Shown here one piece after another: positions 33,813-44,429 of a stretch of DNA of 64,000 nucleotides. This DNA comes from Coenobita brevimanus (taxonomy: Eukaryota; Arthropoda; Malacostraca; Decapoda; Coenobitidae). Location: NCBI GenBank assembly GCA_032717465.1, contig CM064670.1, positions 12,644,928-12,708,927 of the forward strand. Direction: 5' to 3'. Under the pieces are notes generated by a model. The model was not told the DNA's origin and did not search any database. It worked only from the letters and a program-made list of their open reading frames with translations. Each line of letters starts with the position of its first letter. Within the stretch, counting starts at the first letter, position 1. The translations under genes and the position numbers were made by a program.

Positions 33813-35114
33813 TCAGCAGTTAGCAGACGAGACATCAGGTCTGCGCCTACGTTGTCACTTCCCTTGATGTATCTCACAACAAAGTTAAACTGCTGCAAAT
33901 ACAGTGTCCAGCGTGTCAATCTTGCATTAGCCGTCTTAGTTGTGCTGAGACTAGTGAGTGGCATATGATCAGTTTCCAGAGTGAATGGTGCCCATATAAA
34001 TAATAGTAATATTTCTTAACATCATCATCCACGGCCAAGAGTTCCTTCTCAACAGTACAGTAATGTAATTCCTCTCAGCGGGTTTTAGCTTACGGCTGTG
34101 GTATGCCACTGAAAAGATTCCACCTTCTGATTCTTGCATTAATACGGCACCTACTCCATCTTGTGAAGCATCAGTGCGCAGTATGAAAGGTTTGTTGGAA
34201 TCAGGCAACTGCAAGATAGGCTTCTTACACAGCATATTCTTAAGGACGGCAAAAGATCGTTCTTGTGCTTCTCCCCATTCAATGGTGTTTGGAGCATGTT
34301 TCCGTAGCACCTCGTACAATGGTTGGGCAATGAGAGCAAAGTTGGGGATAAAACTCCTATAATACCCCACTAGGCCAAGGAATGCCCTAATCTGTTTCTT
34401 GGTCACAGGTCTCAGGGCTTCTCTAACCTTCCTGATCTTGTCACCTTGACACCTGCAGTGATTGTTGCCAACAATATGTCCGAGGAACTCCACCTCACTG
34501 TGAGCAACTTTACACTTGCTAGGCTTCACAGTCATGTTGAAACTCTGGAGTCAACTGAAGACTATTTCCAAGAGTCTGAGGTGCTCCTCCAACGTGGCAG
34601 AATGAATGAGGACATCGTCAACGAACATATCTACTCCTACAATACCATGGAGCACTTGTCTCATGGCATGATTGAATACTGCTGGGGAATTGGTAATTCC
34701 AAATGGGAGGACTTTATACTGATACAACCCCCTAGGAGTAGCAAAGGCAGTGAACTGACGGCTCTTGGGGTGAAGGGGAATCTGAAAGAATCCCTTCGCC
34801 AAATCGAGCTTTGTGAAATATTGTGACCCTGCCGGCTTGGAGAATATGGCAATGTGGTCACCCATTGGCTCAGCATCCACTTTGGTGATTGCATTTAGCA
34901 TCCTATAGTCGCCACAAATCCTGACTCCGCCATCCTTCTTGCGGACTACTACCACTGGACTGCAGTAAGGAGATGAGGACTTTTCAATAATTCCCACAGT
35001 CTCCATTTCAGCAATTTCGTTGTCTACTGCGTCCAGTAGTTGCATGGGAATTGGATATGGCTTAACCTTTACGGGAGTATTGTTGGTCAACTCAGTTTTG
35101 TGACAATCAACCAT
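33813..35114 (-). pseudogene. Gmr1-like reverse transcriptase and RNase H
   Basis: The RT part (35114-34551) shows SSSPYCSPVVVVRKKDGG, TKLDLAKGFFQIPL (residues 101-114), LPFGITNSPAVF and the catalytic FVDD (residues 164-167). The next frame (34535-33969) continues with CKVAHSEVEFLGHIV, FLGLVGYYRSFIPNFA and the start of RNase H with LRTDASQDGVGAVL (catalytic Asp). After a further shift, TDHMPLTSL and ADLMSRLL close the protein near 33813. The enzyme copies element RNA into DNA in the virus-like particle. At least two frameshifts (about 34545 and 33970) make this copy inactive. No integrase follows, because integrase lies upstream. Confidence 0.9.
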
Positions 35115-35228
35115 TGCAAGTCTAGGTTTGTCAGAAAAGACATCAGCATACTGACAGAGCAGTGACCTTATGGCATTCTGGTCACCTAATGCTAAGTCAG
35201 TGTTAAGTAAAACATCTGCGACAGTCTC

Positions 35229-36665
35229 CTACTGACGGGACTGAACGGTTAAGGGCTCGTCACTGTGGTCATCAGCTGGGATCACTGCGGCTGCCCTGGT
35301 TTCTTCCAGTGGCTGGTCACTGTCATTAGCTACTCGTAGGCCAGTCTCCTCGGGGTTTGACTCATGATAAGCCTTCAACATGTTAAGGTGGAACCTTTTA
35401 CGAAGATTCCCCATCTGAATTATGTAGTTGAGGTACGAAATGCGTTCTGCTACATCATATGGACCCTTTCACTGTGCCAACAACTTGTTCTGGGCAGTGG
35501 GGAGTAACACCAAGCACTTATCGTCTGGACTAAACTTCCGAAGTTTTGCCTTTTTATCATAATAGGCTTTCTGAACTTTGCACGGCTTGATCAATTCTTC
35601 CTTAGCTGACTCGGACGTCGACTGGAGGTGGTCAGCTAGATCAAAGACGTAGGTGTAGGTGGTCTTGACTTCAGGGTCGGGTTCTTCATCGTCCCATAAC
35701 TTGTGAAGGACTTGAAGTGGTCCACGGACTGACCTTCCATACATCAGTTCGAAAGGTGAGAACTTCAAGGAATGCTGTGGGGCTTCTCGATAAGCAAACA
35801 GAAGAGGAGCAATGAACTGTGGCCATTCCTTTGGCTGTTTGGCGGCCATGCACTTTAACATCTTCTTGAGAGTCTCATTGAACCTCTCACACAACCTGTT
35901 ACACATGGGATGATAAGGCGTAGTTAGCAGGCCTCAGATGGACAACAACCTGAATGCTTCGTTCATCATTGCAGAGGTGAAATGTGAACCCCGGTCGCTT
36001 AAGACCTCCTTGGGGATACCTATGTGACAGAACACTTCAATCAATGCCTTAGCAGCAGTGACGGCCTCTATATTCTTAAGGGCCACAGCTTCAGGCCACC
36101 ATGTGCTGAAATCAACAATAGTGAGGACATACTTTGATCCGTCACTTGCCCTAGGAGAGATTGGCCCAACAATGTCAACTGCTACTCTCTCGAACGATTC
36201 AGAGATTATGGGCATTGGTTTCAATGGTGCATGACAGACACATCCCCGGTCAGTGGTACGCTGACACACATCACAGGAATGCACAAGCCTTGTTATTTCC
36301 TGTCCCATTCCTGGCCAGAAAAAGTCAGCATGGATGCAGTCAGAGGTTTTCTTTTGGCCCATGTGGCCTCCCATCACTGAACAATGACCTAATTTGAACA
36401 CTGCTCTGCGATACTTTGCGGGAACGACGAACTGCAGTCGAACCTCATCCTGGGGTGTTTGTGACTCACAGTATAGCAATCCTTGTTTATGAAGGAACCT
36501 GGCTTGACCTCCCCATGAATACTTAATCACTTTACCCTCCAGCTTCTTACGCACTGAGGCAAGTGTCGGGCCAGACTGTTGTTCTTGGACAACATCTTGA
36601 CTACGAATAAGATCTTGTGGGGTTGCAACGGTCAACGGGGTGACACAATTCGGAGCCTTGGCCAT
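35229..36665 (-). pseudogene. Gmr1-like integrase, upstream of RT
   Basis: In the first frame (36665-35934): N-terminal HHCC zinc module (HCSVMGGHMG ... HSCDVCQ), first catalytic Asp in RVAVDIVGP, second in LSDRGSHFTS. After an interruption near 35930 the next frame (35906-35469) supplies the catalytic Glu in LCERFNETL. Then comes a C-terminal region with a KGPYDV block (GPY/F-type module) at about 35450 behind an in-frame stop, and MGNLRKRFHLNMLKAY. The D,D,E triad is thus complete in sequence but split by mutations. Its place between protease and RT is the key structural feature of the element. Confidence 0.9.
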
Positions 36666-36668
36666 GGC

Positions 36669-36971
36669 TCATGTTACTGCAACAGCCGAAGTCTGAGTAG
36701 CAATATCTACAGTGCATCTGTTTTTGATGCCCAGTATGTTGCTGATAATGAGATCAAACAAAGGTTCTGGCATGACAACAGCAGCTGTCAAGCCAGTGTA
36801 GAAAGGAGATGCCACCTGGAAACATGCCTCAAGGAACAATCTCACTGATCCATCAATAAATCTAACTTGGATCTGCTTACCCGTGTACTCGTTGGGCTGA
36901 ACTAGACTTTGCTTGAGGGAGCAACCTGAGGAACCATTATCTCTCAGGACATTTACAGAAACATCTCCCAC
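36669..36971 (-). pseudogene. Gmr1-like aspartic protease region
   Basis: The - strand reads VNVLRDNGSSGCSLKQSLV, then FIDGSVRLFLEACFQV and VVMPEPLFDLIISNI. The D-N-G triplet stands where retroviral-type proteases have D-T-G or D-S-G; the second element has the same D-N-G, so this is a family trait and not a random hit. A hydrophobic-hydrophobic-G-like flap could not be assigned firmly. Confidence 0.7.
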
Positions 36972-37034
36972 AAACCCTGGCTGAACAAGAAAGGCAGTGT
37001 TACTGGTGGAAGGGTCTGAGGAGGTAGCAGCCAG

Positions 37035-38518
37035 TCATTGGTGAGACTGCGGAACGAACGATGCAGCAAATGTGGCGCCCTGAGAACTAGATGCCTGAGA
37101 GGCTGTGCTCACCATCTGAGAAGTTGGAGCATTGACCACCTGAGATGGAGAGTTCACTGTCATTGGGGGACCAGTGAACTGTGGAGAAGTACCTGTACTG
37201 GTGGGGTTGGCACCACTGTGCGCTTGTTGTGGAATGAAGGCTACATTTGCATCCTGCATCCAGTACACTAAAGTCGATTGTCCTGACTGAGGGTTACGTG
37301 GTTTGTCCTTGCCCTGCTGCTGCTTGAAATACCAGTACTGCTGCTGGTTAGGCTTCTGCTTGTCGTACCGCCTCCACTCAGGTTTCTGGGTATTTTGCCC
37401 CTGGTCCTTCTTCTGCGGTTTTGGACCTTGGCCATTATTCTGAGAACGGCCTTGTTGGTTTACCAGATTTGTCAGCTTTCCTGTTCCAGGTGTGTTGCTT
37501 ACGAGTTTGATTCCCGTCTGCAGTGAAGAATGCATCAGCCTTCTCGACCATTTGGCTGGCATTCCTTACCTGGCAGATCTTAAGCTGAGCCATAAGTTCA
37601 GCAAGCCACGACTTTTCTAGCTGCGTGCGCAACATAAGGTCGATTATCCCCTCACACATAGAAGGAGTTTCATCTTTCTCCATCCACTCATCTAAGTAAG
37701 CAGTAAGCCGGTCAAGAAACTGAACGGCAGTCTCTTTTTCTTGTACACGCGCCCTCATAAACTGACTCTTGGTGTCGTCAACTGTGAGACCATACGCTTT
37801 GACGAGTGTGGCCTTCATCATCTCATACGTGAGATTGTCTCCACGAATTCTGTGGAGAATATCGAGGGCAGGGCCCTCAAACAGGCTAAGAAACTGGAGC
37901 CACTTAGCTGCCTCATCCAGCTGGTACAGGTGAGACATGTCTTTGAAACGAGCTATGAATGGCTCGATTCGCTCGCCTTCCTTGTATGGAGGAAGTTGAT
38001 GTGTGGGGTCGCCAGAACATGTGCAGGGAGAGCGCTTGTGGAGCTTGGGCCAGCTGCACCAGATGTGTCTGAAGCCAAGGAATCTCGCTTGAGCTTCAAC
38101 ATCTCAAGTTCATGCTTCTCACGTGCCTCGCGCTCAGCACGTTTGTGTTCTCATTCTTTCTCTCATTGTTCTAGCTCATATTCGCGTTCTCTCTCTCTTG
38201 TTGTTCTCACTCGTGTTGACGTTCTCTCTCACGTTGTTCTAACTCGAGTTCGCATTGTTTTTGCTCGTGTTGACGTTCTCTCTCACGTTGTTCTAACTAC
38301 AATTCGCGTTGTTTTTGCTCGTATTTGCATTGTTTTTGCTCGTATTCGTGTTGTTTTTGCTCGTATTCGCGTTGTTCTCGCTCGTGTTTGCGTTGGATTC
38401 TATGCTCTTCACGAGCATCATTCTCACGTTGCTGCTCATAACTAAACCGAGAGAGTACGTACTCTTTGACTTTTTCGGGGTCGCTAAGCCCCATATCTTT
38501 AGCTTCCTGTACATACAT
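37035..38518 (-). pseudogene. Gmr1-like gag, frameshifted
   Basis: Starts MYVQEAKDMGLSDPEKVKEY at 38518, followed by a Glu/Gln/Arg coiled-coil repeat (REQREYEQKQHEYEQKQ). The capsid region (37938-37435) has LQFLSLFEGPALDILHRIRG and a SCAN-like stretch (AVQFLDRLTAYLDEWMEKDE ... QMVEKADAFFTA). A Gln/Pro/Asn-rich C-terminus follows in another frame (37562-37035). No CCHC zinc knuckle is seen. The intact relative is the 729-codon frame at 48763-50952. Confidence 0.88.
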
Positions 38519-38829
38519 TAGGGGTCATGATGCTAACTCAGTCTGAGTGAACTAAAGACTAAGTACTGAGTGCTATTTTGCAGAGAAATGCCAATAATCA
38601 AGAGTAAAGAATATAGGCACATGTTAGTGGTGACCAGTTATATCTAGTTAAACTGGTAAAGAAAGAAAATGAAAAAAACAAATGATTATGAAAACTATTA
38701 CGTAAAATTAATAAAAATGAATCAATAATCACCAGTAAGATAGTGCCTATAGACTTTAATGATTATTACCTAAGTATGAGTGAGTGAGTATTATGTTGTT
38801 AATAACTTTAGACCTATGAGTTAATATCC

Positions 38830-38847
38830 TGGAATGAGGTAGCCAGA
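38830..38847 (-). other. candidate primer binding site of Gmr1-like element
   Basis: On the - strand TGGCTACCTCATTCCAGG begins 2 bp after the 5' LTR. The second element has TGGCGACCTCATTCCAGG in the same place, so the tract is conserved between two diverged elements. The primer tRNA is not identified. Confidence 0.65.
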
Positions 38848-39913
38848 TGTCACGGGGTTTTGTGAATTTAAAAATTAAATAAAGGTTATATGTTTTGCTT
38901 GAAAATAGAGACAATGAATTGACTTGTGAAAATCAAGCAATGAGTTTTACTTTATTCCGGCTTACTTCGCCGATTCTCTAAGGATGAGAATTTATAAACT
39001 TTCTCAACAGTACACAGCAGAGACTAATTACTCACGAGTGCTGTTTGTAGTACTGTTAGGCTCTCGAGAAAGTGACTCCACCCCTGACAATCAATAACTA
39101 ATACTAATAGTAATGAACAGGTTCTTGCTGGTGTATTAACTCCTGGCTGGCACAACGGATTTAAGCTTAATACAAAAGGACTGGCAAAGGACCAGTTATG
39201 AATAATGTAAAGCATTTGTGCGAACTAGGAGCGGCAACTAGAATAAGCTTGATGTGGAGAAATAAAACATGATTTTAATTACATTAAGCTCAAAGAAAAG
39301 AACTATAAATTTATTGATTACACTGAAGTAATTTTACGTTACATGAATCTCAAAATGAATTCAAAATAACAAGGGAAGTACACTCACTTGCACACTCAAA
39401 AGCTAAACTTAAACCTAGGAAAAACAAAAAGAAATACTGGTCAGTAGAGGGGGCTAAGCGGAATGACTGGGCATTGTTATGTAGGATGGACGCTGCAAAC
39501 ACGCCAAACCTCTTTGCCGATTCACCGTCTACGTGGAGATTTCAGGAACTCACTGTACACAAACCTTCTCTCATGACGATCAATGCCTGACTAAGTTCGA
39601 ATTATGGAAGGGGGCGAGGGATGGCCGTGCTTGCTTCAACGGTCAATGGAAAGAAAGTGAGCGACATGCGCTCACAATAAATCACTCAGCGAAGGCGTTA
39701 ATGTCGCGCACAAGGATGATCACTTATGAAACAGTGAAAATGTTCTGAGAACCATGAAACAGTGAAAAATGTTCTGAAAACCGTCCCAATCGAGTGAACG
39801 CTAGGACAATTGATCTGAGTGATACTCAGTGAGAATTCCACTAGAATTTGCGGTTTTCACACTGAAACAAAAATGTCACGATCTTATAAACACGCTCGCG
39901 CCAATTCGTGACA
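38848..39913 (-). repeat. 5' LTR of Gmr1-like element
   Basis: TGTCACGGGG... to ...TTCGTGACA, 1066 bp, followed by the CCTCC target duplication. A 25-bp local duplication around GAAACAGTGAAAATGTTCTG (39728-39775) is absent from its partner. Confidence 0.9.
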
Positions 39914-39918
39914 CCTCC

Positions 39919-41095
39919 TTCGTTGGATTCATAGATGCCAAATATTATTAAATTACAGTTACCTAAATACAATAAATTAATTCATGAAATTTACACGGAA
40001 GGTCTAACTTAACAAGTTAATCTTAGTTTAAAAAAAAAACGAAAGCCATATATTCATTTTATCTATGTTAAGATATATAAGATCATCTTCCTTTTTCCAC
40101 GTCATCTTACCACGCATGTGCAGTCGGGTACATGGAATATTCCCTTCATTATAAGTATTTATACACGTATTTATGTTAGAGTTGTCCATAAAAGGTAAAA
40201 TGCAATAGCATTTAATTTATTAATAGTAAAAACTATTATCAAGAAAACTAGAACAAATCCCTGGGTTGCTAAACCCTAAGTCTACTGATAACAAGTCGGT
40301 TCACTTTCCCACAGGGCGCAGGGAGGCGTGGCTTGTGTGTGACGTCAGTCGGCTTAAGTAACAGAAAATTTATAAAAGGGCAGACTCAAATTAAACATTT
40401 ATAATAAGGGAAAACGAAGAAGGGGAAGAATAGTGGACTCGTTTGACCATATAATATAGCAGTAGGTTCCCTCACTCCCCTACGCCTTCCCTCACACCCC
40501 CATACCTTCCCTTACACATTTTAGTCCCTTCCCTTATTTCTGACTGAAAATGTGTCATGATCTGGAAAGTGCAGCATACATCCACTCACCATCACGGTCA
40601 GGTGTCATCTGAACTTGGATTTCGTGCCAGCTGACGTCACTCCGATGCTCCGCCCCCTGCGCCAGCTTGGACCCGTTTTAGGTGGAAGTGATCCGACTTG
40701 GTATTAGTAGACTTAGGTTAAACCACTTTGGACCTGCACTAAACGTTCTCTGGAAAATTCCTCTTCTTTTAACAGGGACAATTATATTAAAAGGTGTACA
40801 TATACCGCTGCACACAGGAGTCTCTCTCTGGGGGAATAGTTTCCACACCTCTCTTCCTCACCTCGTCACTCCACTTTGCCTCCAATTGGAGGTCTGGTGA
40901 CACTTGCAGTAGAGAGACGAATGATTGGTGAGAAGTCTATTCTTTTATTGAAAATTCTAGGTGGTGTAGTTACCAAGGTGATGGTTTGAAAACAAGCAGT
41001 TTCGGGAAAAATGCCCACACACAGGGAGTGCCAAGTCTGTTTAATGCCCGAGCTATTGGGGTTAATAATAAGGCCCAGAGTCTCCTCGTCTCATC
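39919..41095. other. intronic stretch with promoter-like motifs
   Basis: No gene is recognised. Two perfect TGACGTCA (CRE) palindromes at 40340-40347 and 40632-40639, a TATAAAAG box at 40371-40378 (24 bp after the first CRE) and a CCGCCCC box near 40651 occur within 320 bp. The first CRE-TATA spacing would suit a promoter on the + strand. No initiator or ORF downstream could be linked to it. Confidence 0.35.
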
Positions 41096-41099
41096 AGCT

Positions 41100-41480
41100 C
41101 CTCTCTTTGTACTGATTTTCCTTCAGCCTCCTTCCATCACTGCAATGTTGCATCTCGCTTCCTCCATTGTTGCCATTTCATTGGCCACTGCTCTTCTGAA
41201 CTGTCTGGTTGCATCCTTAATTCGTTACTTCAGGAATGCAGTACCCATCTAGCAACACACTCACCTATTTGTGTCCAACTCGTTTTGCAAGAGTAAACTG
41301 GTATTCTCAATATTTTTTGTATGCAACTGGTTATTTCTTGAACTGTCTTCCTCAATTTGTGCTTCCCTGCCTATGATCTCAAATAAATGCAGTATGTCCA
41401 GACATCTTGAAACGAACACATTTTGACTTTGGCGGTCTCTTGTTAACCCTTCGGCTGTGGCAGTATGGTTTCTTATACCC
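41100..41480 (+). mobile_element. Jockey-like LINE 3' fragment
   Basis: Decayed copy of the last part of the Jockey-like LINE. The segment TATGCAACTGGTTATTTCTTG ... AATGCAGTATGTCCAGACAT aligns with 53575-53670 in the split copy. Upstream blocks are weaker. It is dead and strongly 5'-truncated. Confidence 0.65.
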
Positions 41481-42129
41481 AAATCGTTGGTGCGGCAAAT
41501 ACAAAAAAAATATGGTGTTTTCACCAGCTGTTTGACCCACGTATACTTTCCCAAACACGTTTAAATTTTAGGTACAAAAAGTCCAATCTTTCAACTAACC
41601 TTTGAAACAAACTGGAGGCCCGTAAGTTGTCTTAGGCCGGAGGGAGAGCGAGCTGGAGAGGTGTTTTTTGCAGTCAGCGAGCGCGGGTCACCTACGCAGG
41701 TGCAAAGCAGTGTTGCAAGTGGCCACCATACTGCATGCGAGACAAAGATAGGAGGCAACTTCCGTACTTTATAACATGGAACAGCAAGTAATTCACTAAT
41801 GTTCAACTATAAAGACACTTGTTCCATTGTACTATGCAATGGACGTCACCTAAAGGACCAAAATCATAAGTGCTACTTGTACACCAAGCGATAAGCATGC
41901 TACGCGAGCGTAATAGAAATTGAGGTGACAACAAACGTTTTCCATATAATTTTCTCATCTCCTCACTAAATGAATCACTTATTCTTATTACAAAGTCACT
42001 TAAAGGGTACCGAAGTAACAGTTTTGCAGAGTTGCCACGTGAGGAAAAGAAATTGAGCACATAACCTCACCAAAATTAATCACTTATATACATAATAACT
42101 TATTGCTAGTTATGCATTTTTGTAATGAG

Positions 42130-42735
42130 GTGGGGGGAGAAGGGGAGGATGGGAGGGGAATGTGGGAAGGCAGAGTAGGCTAAGGAGAGACAGGGTAGGT
42201 AATGAGAGGCAAGGAAGGGCAAGGAGAGGCAGGATAGGGTAAAGAGAGGCAGGGTGGTATAAGAAAAGTCAGAGCAGGGTGGTTAGAGGCATAGATAAGT
42301 AGGAGCCGGAAAGGCAGGGCAGGGAAAGGTAGGGGCGAGTAAAGAGAGGCAGGGTAGGGCAAGGATAGGCAGGGTATGGTAAGGAGACGCAGGGAGGTAG
42401 AGTTGGGTAAAGGGAGGCAAAATAGCGTAGGGAAAGCCAAGTGAGGGTAGGGAGATAGGAAGAGGAAAGGCTGGGTGGAGAAGGTTAAGGTAGGCTAAAG
42501 AAAGTCAGGGTGGTGCAAGGAGAGGCAGGATAGGGTAAAGAAAGGCAGGGTAGTGTGGAAATGTCAGGGCAGAATAGGGAGAGGCATGAAAAAAATAGAA
42601 AGAGGGAAGACAGGGTAGGAAAAGACAGTGTAGGGTAAAGAGAGAGGGTAAGGTGGGAAAAGGCATGGTAGGGAAATCCAGGGAAGGGCAGGGAAATACA
42701 GGGTAGAGTCGGGAGAGGAAAGGATACATGCTCCA
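42130..42735. repeat. purine-rich minisatellite, about 20-bp unit
   Basis: About 600 bp almost purely A/G on the + strand, made of variable units such as GGTAAGGAGAGGCAGGGTAG. The long frames on the - strand (PCLSLPYPAS repeats) are by-products. From 41481 to 42129 and 42736 to 43300 I see no gene. Confidence 0.9.
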
Positions 42736-43326
42736 ATTTTAGCTTTTTTCTCCCCACTTCCACCTCCTATCATATAGAGACGCTGCCAGACGCGTCACTG
42801 GGTGGTACTGGCGCTGCTTAGGCGACGGCATTGCTTAGGTGTCTCGGTGTGCTGCCCCGCCGATTGGGTTGGATTCAAGGGGGTAGTTGTTAGAAAAAGT
42901 TTGATGTCGTGCCTCTGTGGTTGCCAGTGGGTGACTGAGTGATGATACATGTTAAGGCAGGCTGGGAGGGACCCATGTGACCCACTCATCAAGCCTTAGG
43001 CGGGAATAAGAGAGCTTGAAAATTACAAAATATCTTGTTGGCTTGCAAAAGAACCATCGTAGCCACCTTAACACATTTTTGTAGGCTTCCAGCTTTTGGT
43101 TCTTTCTATTTACATATGAAAAAAACAACATTATTATTATGACAATGGGAATAATGCTGATAAAAAAGATGATGATGATGCTGAAATTGTCTGTGAATAA
43201 TAATAAAATATGATGATTTTAAACACAACAATAATAAAGACGATGATTGCAACAATGACAACAAATGTTATCCTGATGACGATGATGAGTATAATGATGA
43301 CTGCTGATTATGCCTTGTGTGGGCAG

Positions 43327-43454
43327 GCATGCGCTCAGCAAGGATGAGGCAGCCTGAGGTGGTGGAGGAGGAGGAAATTGGACAGGTGTCACAAGGTGCC
43401 GCTGCTGAGTATGACTACATGGGCCAGGTGTCACAGTCCAGCTCAGATTACCAG
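43327..43454 (+). CDS. host gene exon 6 seen, acidic linker
   Basis: Acceptor GTGTGGGCAG. GC completes the split Ser codon of exon 5, then MRSARMRQPEVVEEEEIGQV, SQGAAAEYDYMGQ and SSSDYQ, ending in phase 0 before GTGAGA. The low-complexity acidic and Gln/Ser-rich sequence looks like a surface linker inserted between structured parts. It is weaker evidence on its own, but phase fits on both sides and the next exon has the same character. Confidence 0.62.
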
Positions 43455-43632
43455 GTGAGAGAAGAGACAGGTAAGAGCTCAACAGATTATCGTGCAAGAG
43501 CTCAACATAATCGTATTATCAGTTACGAGCTCAACATAATATCAGGTAAGAGCTTAGTAAATGAGCTCAATTTTTTTTCCCTTGATTCTGGATGCTGACT
43601 CAGCTCAATCTCTTTAGGAGGGAATATGGGCT

Positions 43633-43924
43633 GAGTGATGATGATGACAATGATGAATCAAAATACGATGATGATGATGATGATGATTATGATGATGATG
43701 ATGATGATAACGATGATGGTGATGAATTAAAATACGATGATGATGATAACGATGATGGTGATGAATTAAAATACGATGATGATGATGATGATGATGGTGA
43801 TGAATCAAAATACGATGATGATGATGATGATTATGATGATGATGATCATGATGATAACGATGATGGTGATGAATTAAAATACGATGATGATGATGATAAC
43901 GATGATGATGATGAATTAAAATAC

Positions 43925-43958
<34 letters not shown>

Positions 43959-44085
43959 GTGATGAATTTCAATACGATGATGATGGTGATGAATTTCAAT
44001 ACGATGATGATGATGATGATGATGAATTTGAATACGATGATGATGATAATAATAATGAGGGTGATGATCACGATGACATTCTTTA
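43633..44085. repeat. (GAT)n array with AAAATAC interruptions
   Basis: About 450 bp of GAT repeats broken at fairly regular spacing by GAATTAAAATAC or GAATTTCAATAC. That pattern makes it a higher-order repeat rather than plain slippage. It fills most of the 660-bp intron between two exons. Confidence 0.93.
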
Positions 44086-44114
44086 CCTGATTACTTTTTT
44101 TTTTTCTTTGACAG

Positions 44115-44205
44115 GAGCTGGGTCAGGAAGGGTTCGCTCAAGAAATAGGGGGTCAAGTTCAACAGCCAGACCGCTTTGGCAGGCTACAGCAGGAGGTGGA
44201 GCCAG
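44115..44205 (+). CDS. host gene exon 7 seen, Gln-rich linker
   Basis: Acceptor CTTTGACAG with a strong T-rich tract, ELGQEGFAQEIGGQVQQPD and RFGRLQQEVEP, ending with a single G before GTGAGC (phase 1). The exon at 57390 supplies TG, giving Val. The 13.2-kb intron that follows contains the split LINE with the nested LTR element. Confidence 0.65.
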
Positions 44206-44429
44206 GTGAGCTGCGGTGTGCTGGATGATAAATTTCAATTTTAATCAAGGAGACTCATTCCTGCCTCACAACTAAGACTCACGGAATACTAAGCAAACAC
44301 GACTTGGTATTCCAGGTGTAAGAATAACCCAGTTCCGCCACATAAAAACAGACTGTGCTCACTAGGGGACTGAAGTTTGCTATTTCACTTTGTCTGTGTC
44401 AAACTTTAGGGCATGTCCGCCACTTTAGG

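Larger units (their letters stand above)
31619..39913 (-). mobile_element. Gmr1-like Ty3/gypsy LTR retrotransposon, complete but decayed
   Basis: An 8295-bp element read on the - strand. It has two LTRs of about 1.04-1.07 kb (TGTCA...TGACA) and a 5-bp target duplication CCTCC at 31614-31618 and 39914-39918. A primer-site-like TGGCTACCTCATTCCAG lies 2 bp inside the 5' LTR. Coding regions run gag (38518-37035), protease (36971-36669), integrase (36665-35229), then reverse transcriptase and RNase H (35114-33813). Integrase before RT is the opposite of normal Ty3/gypsy order and matches the known Gmr1-like lineage. The RT itself is Ty3/gypsy-like, not copia-like. Several frameshifts and stops, plus clear LTR divergence, show an old copy. 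Confidence 0.9.

Noticed and set aside
37741..38445. 234-codon + strand frame
   Set aside because: Antisense shadow of the gag region; its repeats mirror the Glu/Gln coiled-coil codons.
42180..42773. Several Pro/Leu/Ser-rich open frames on the - strand
   Set aside because: They arise from the purine-rich minisatellite; no start context or homology.
43592..44209. 205-codon Asp-rich open frame
   Set aside because: It is a translation of the GAT array; it overlaps exon 7 in a different frame and has no independent support.
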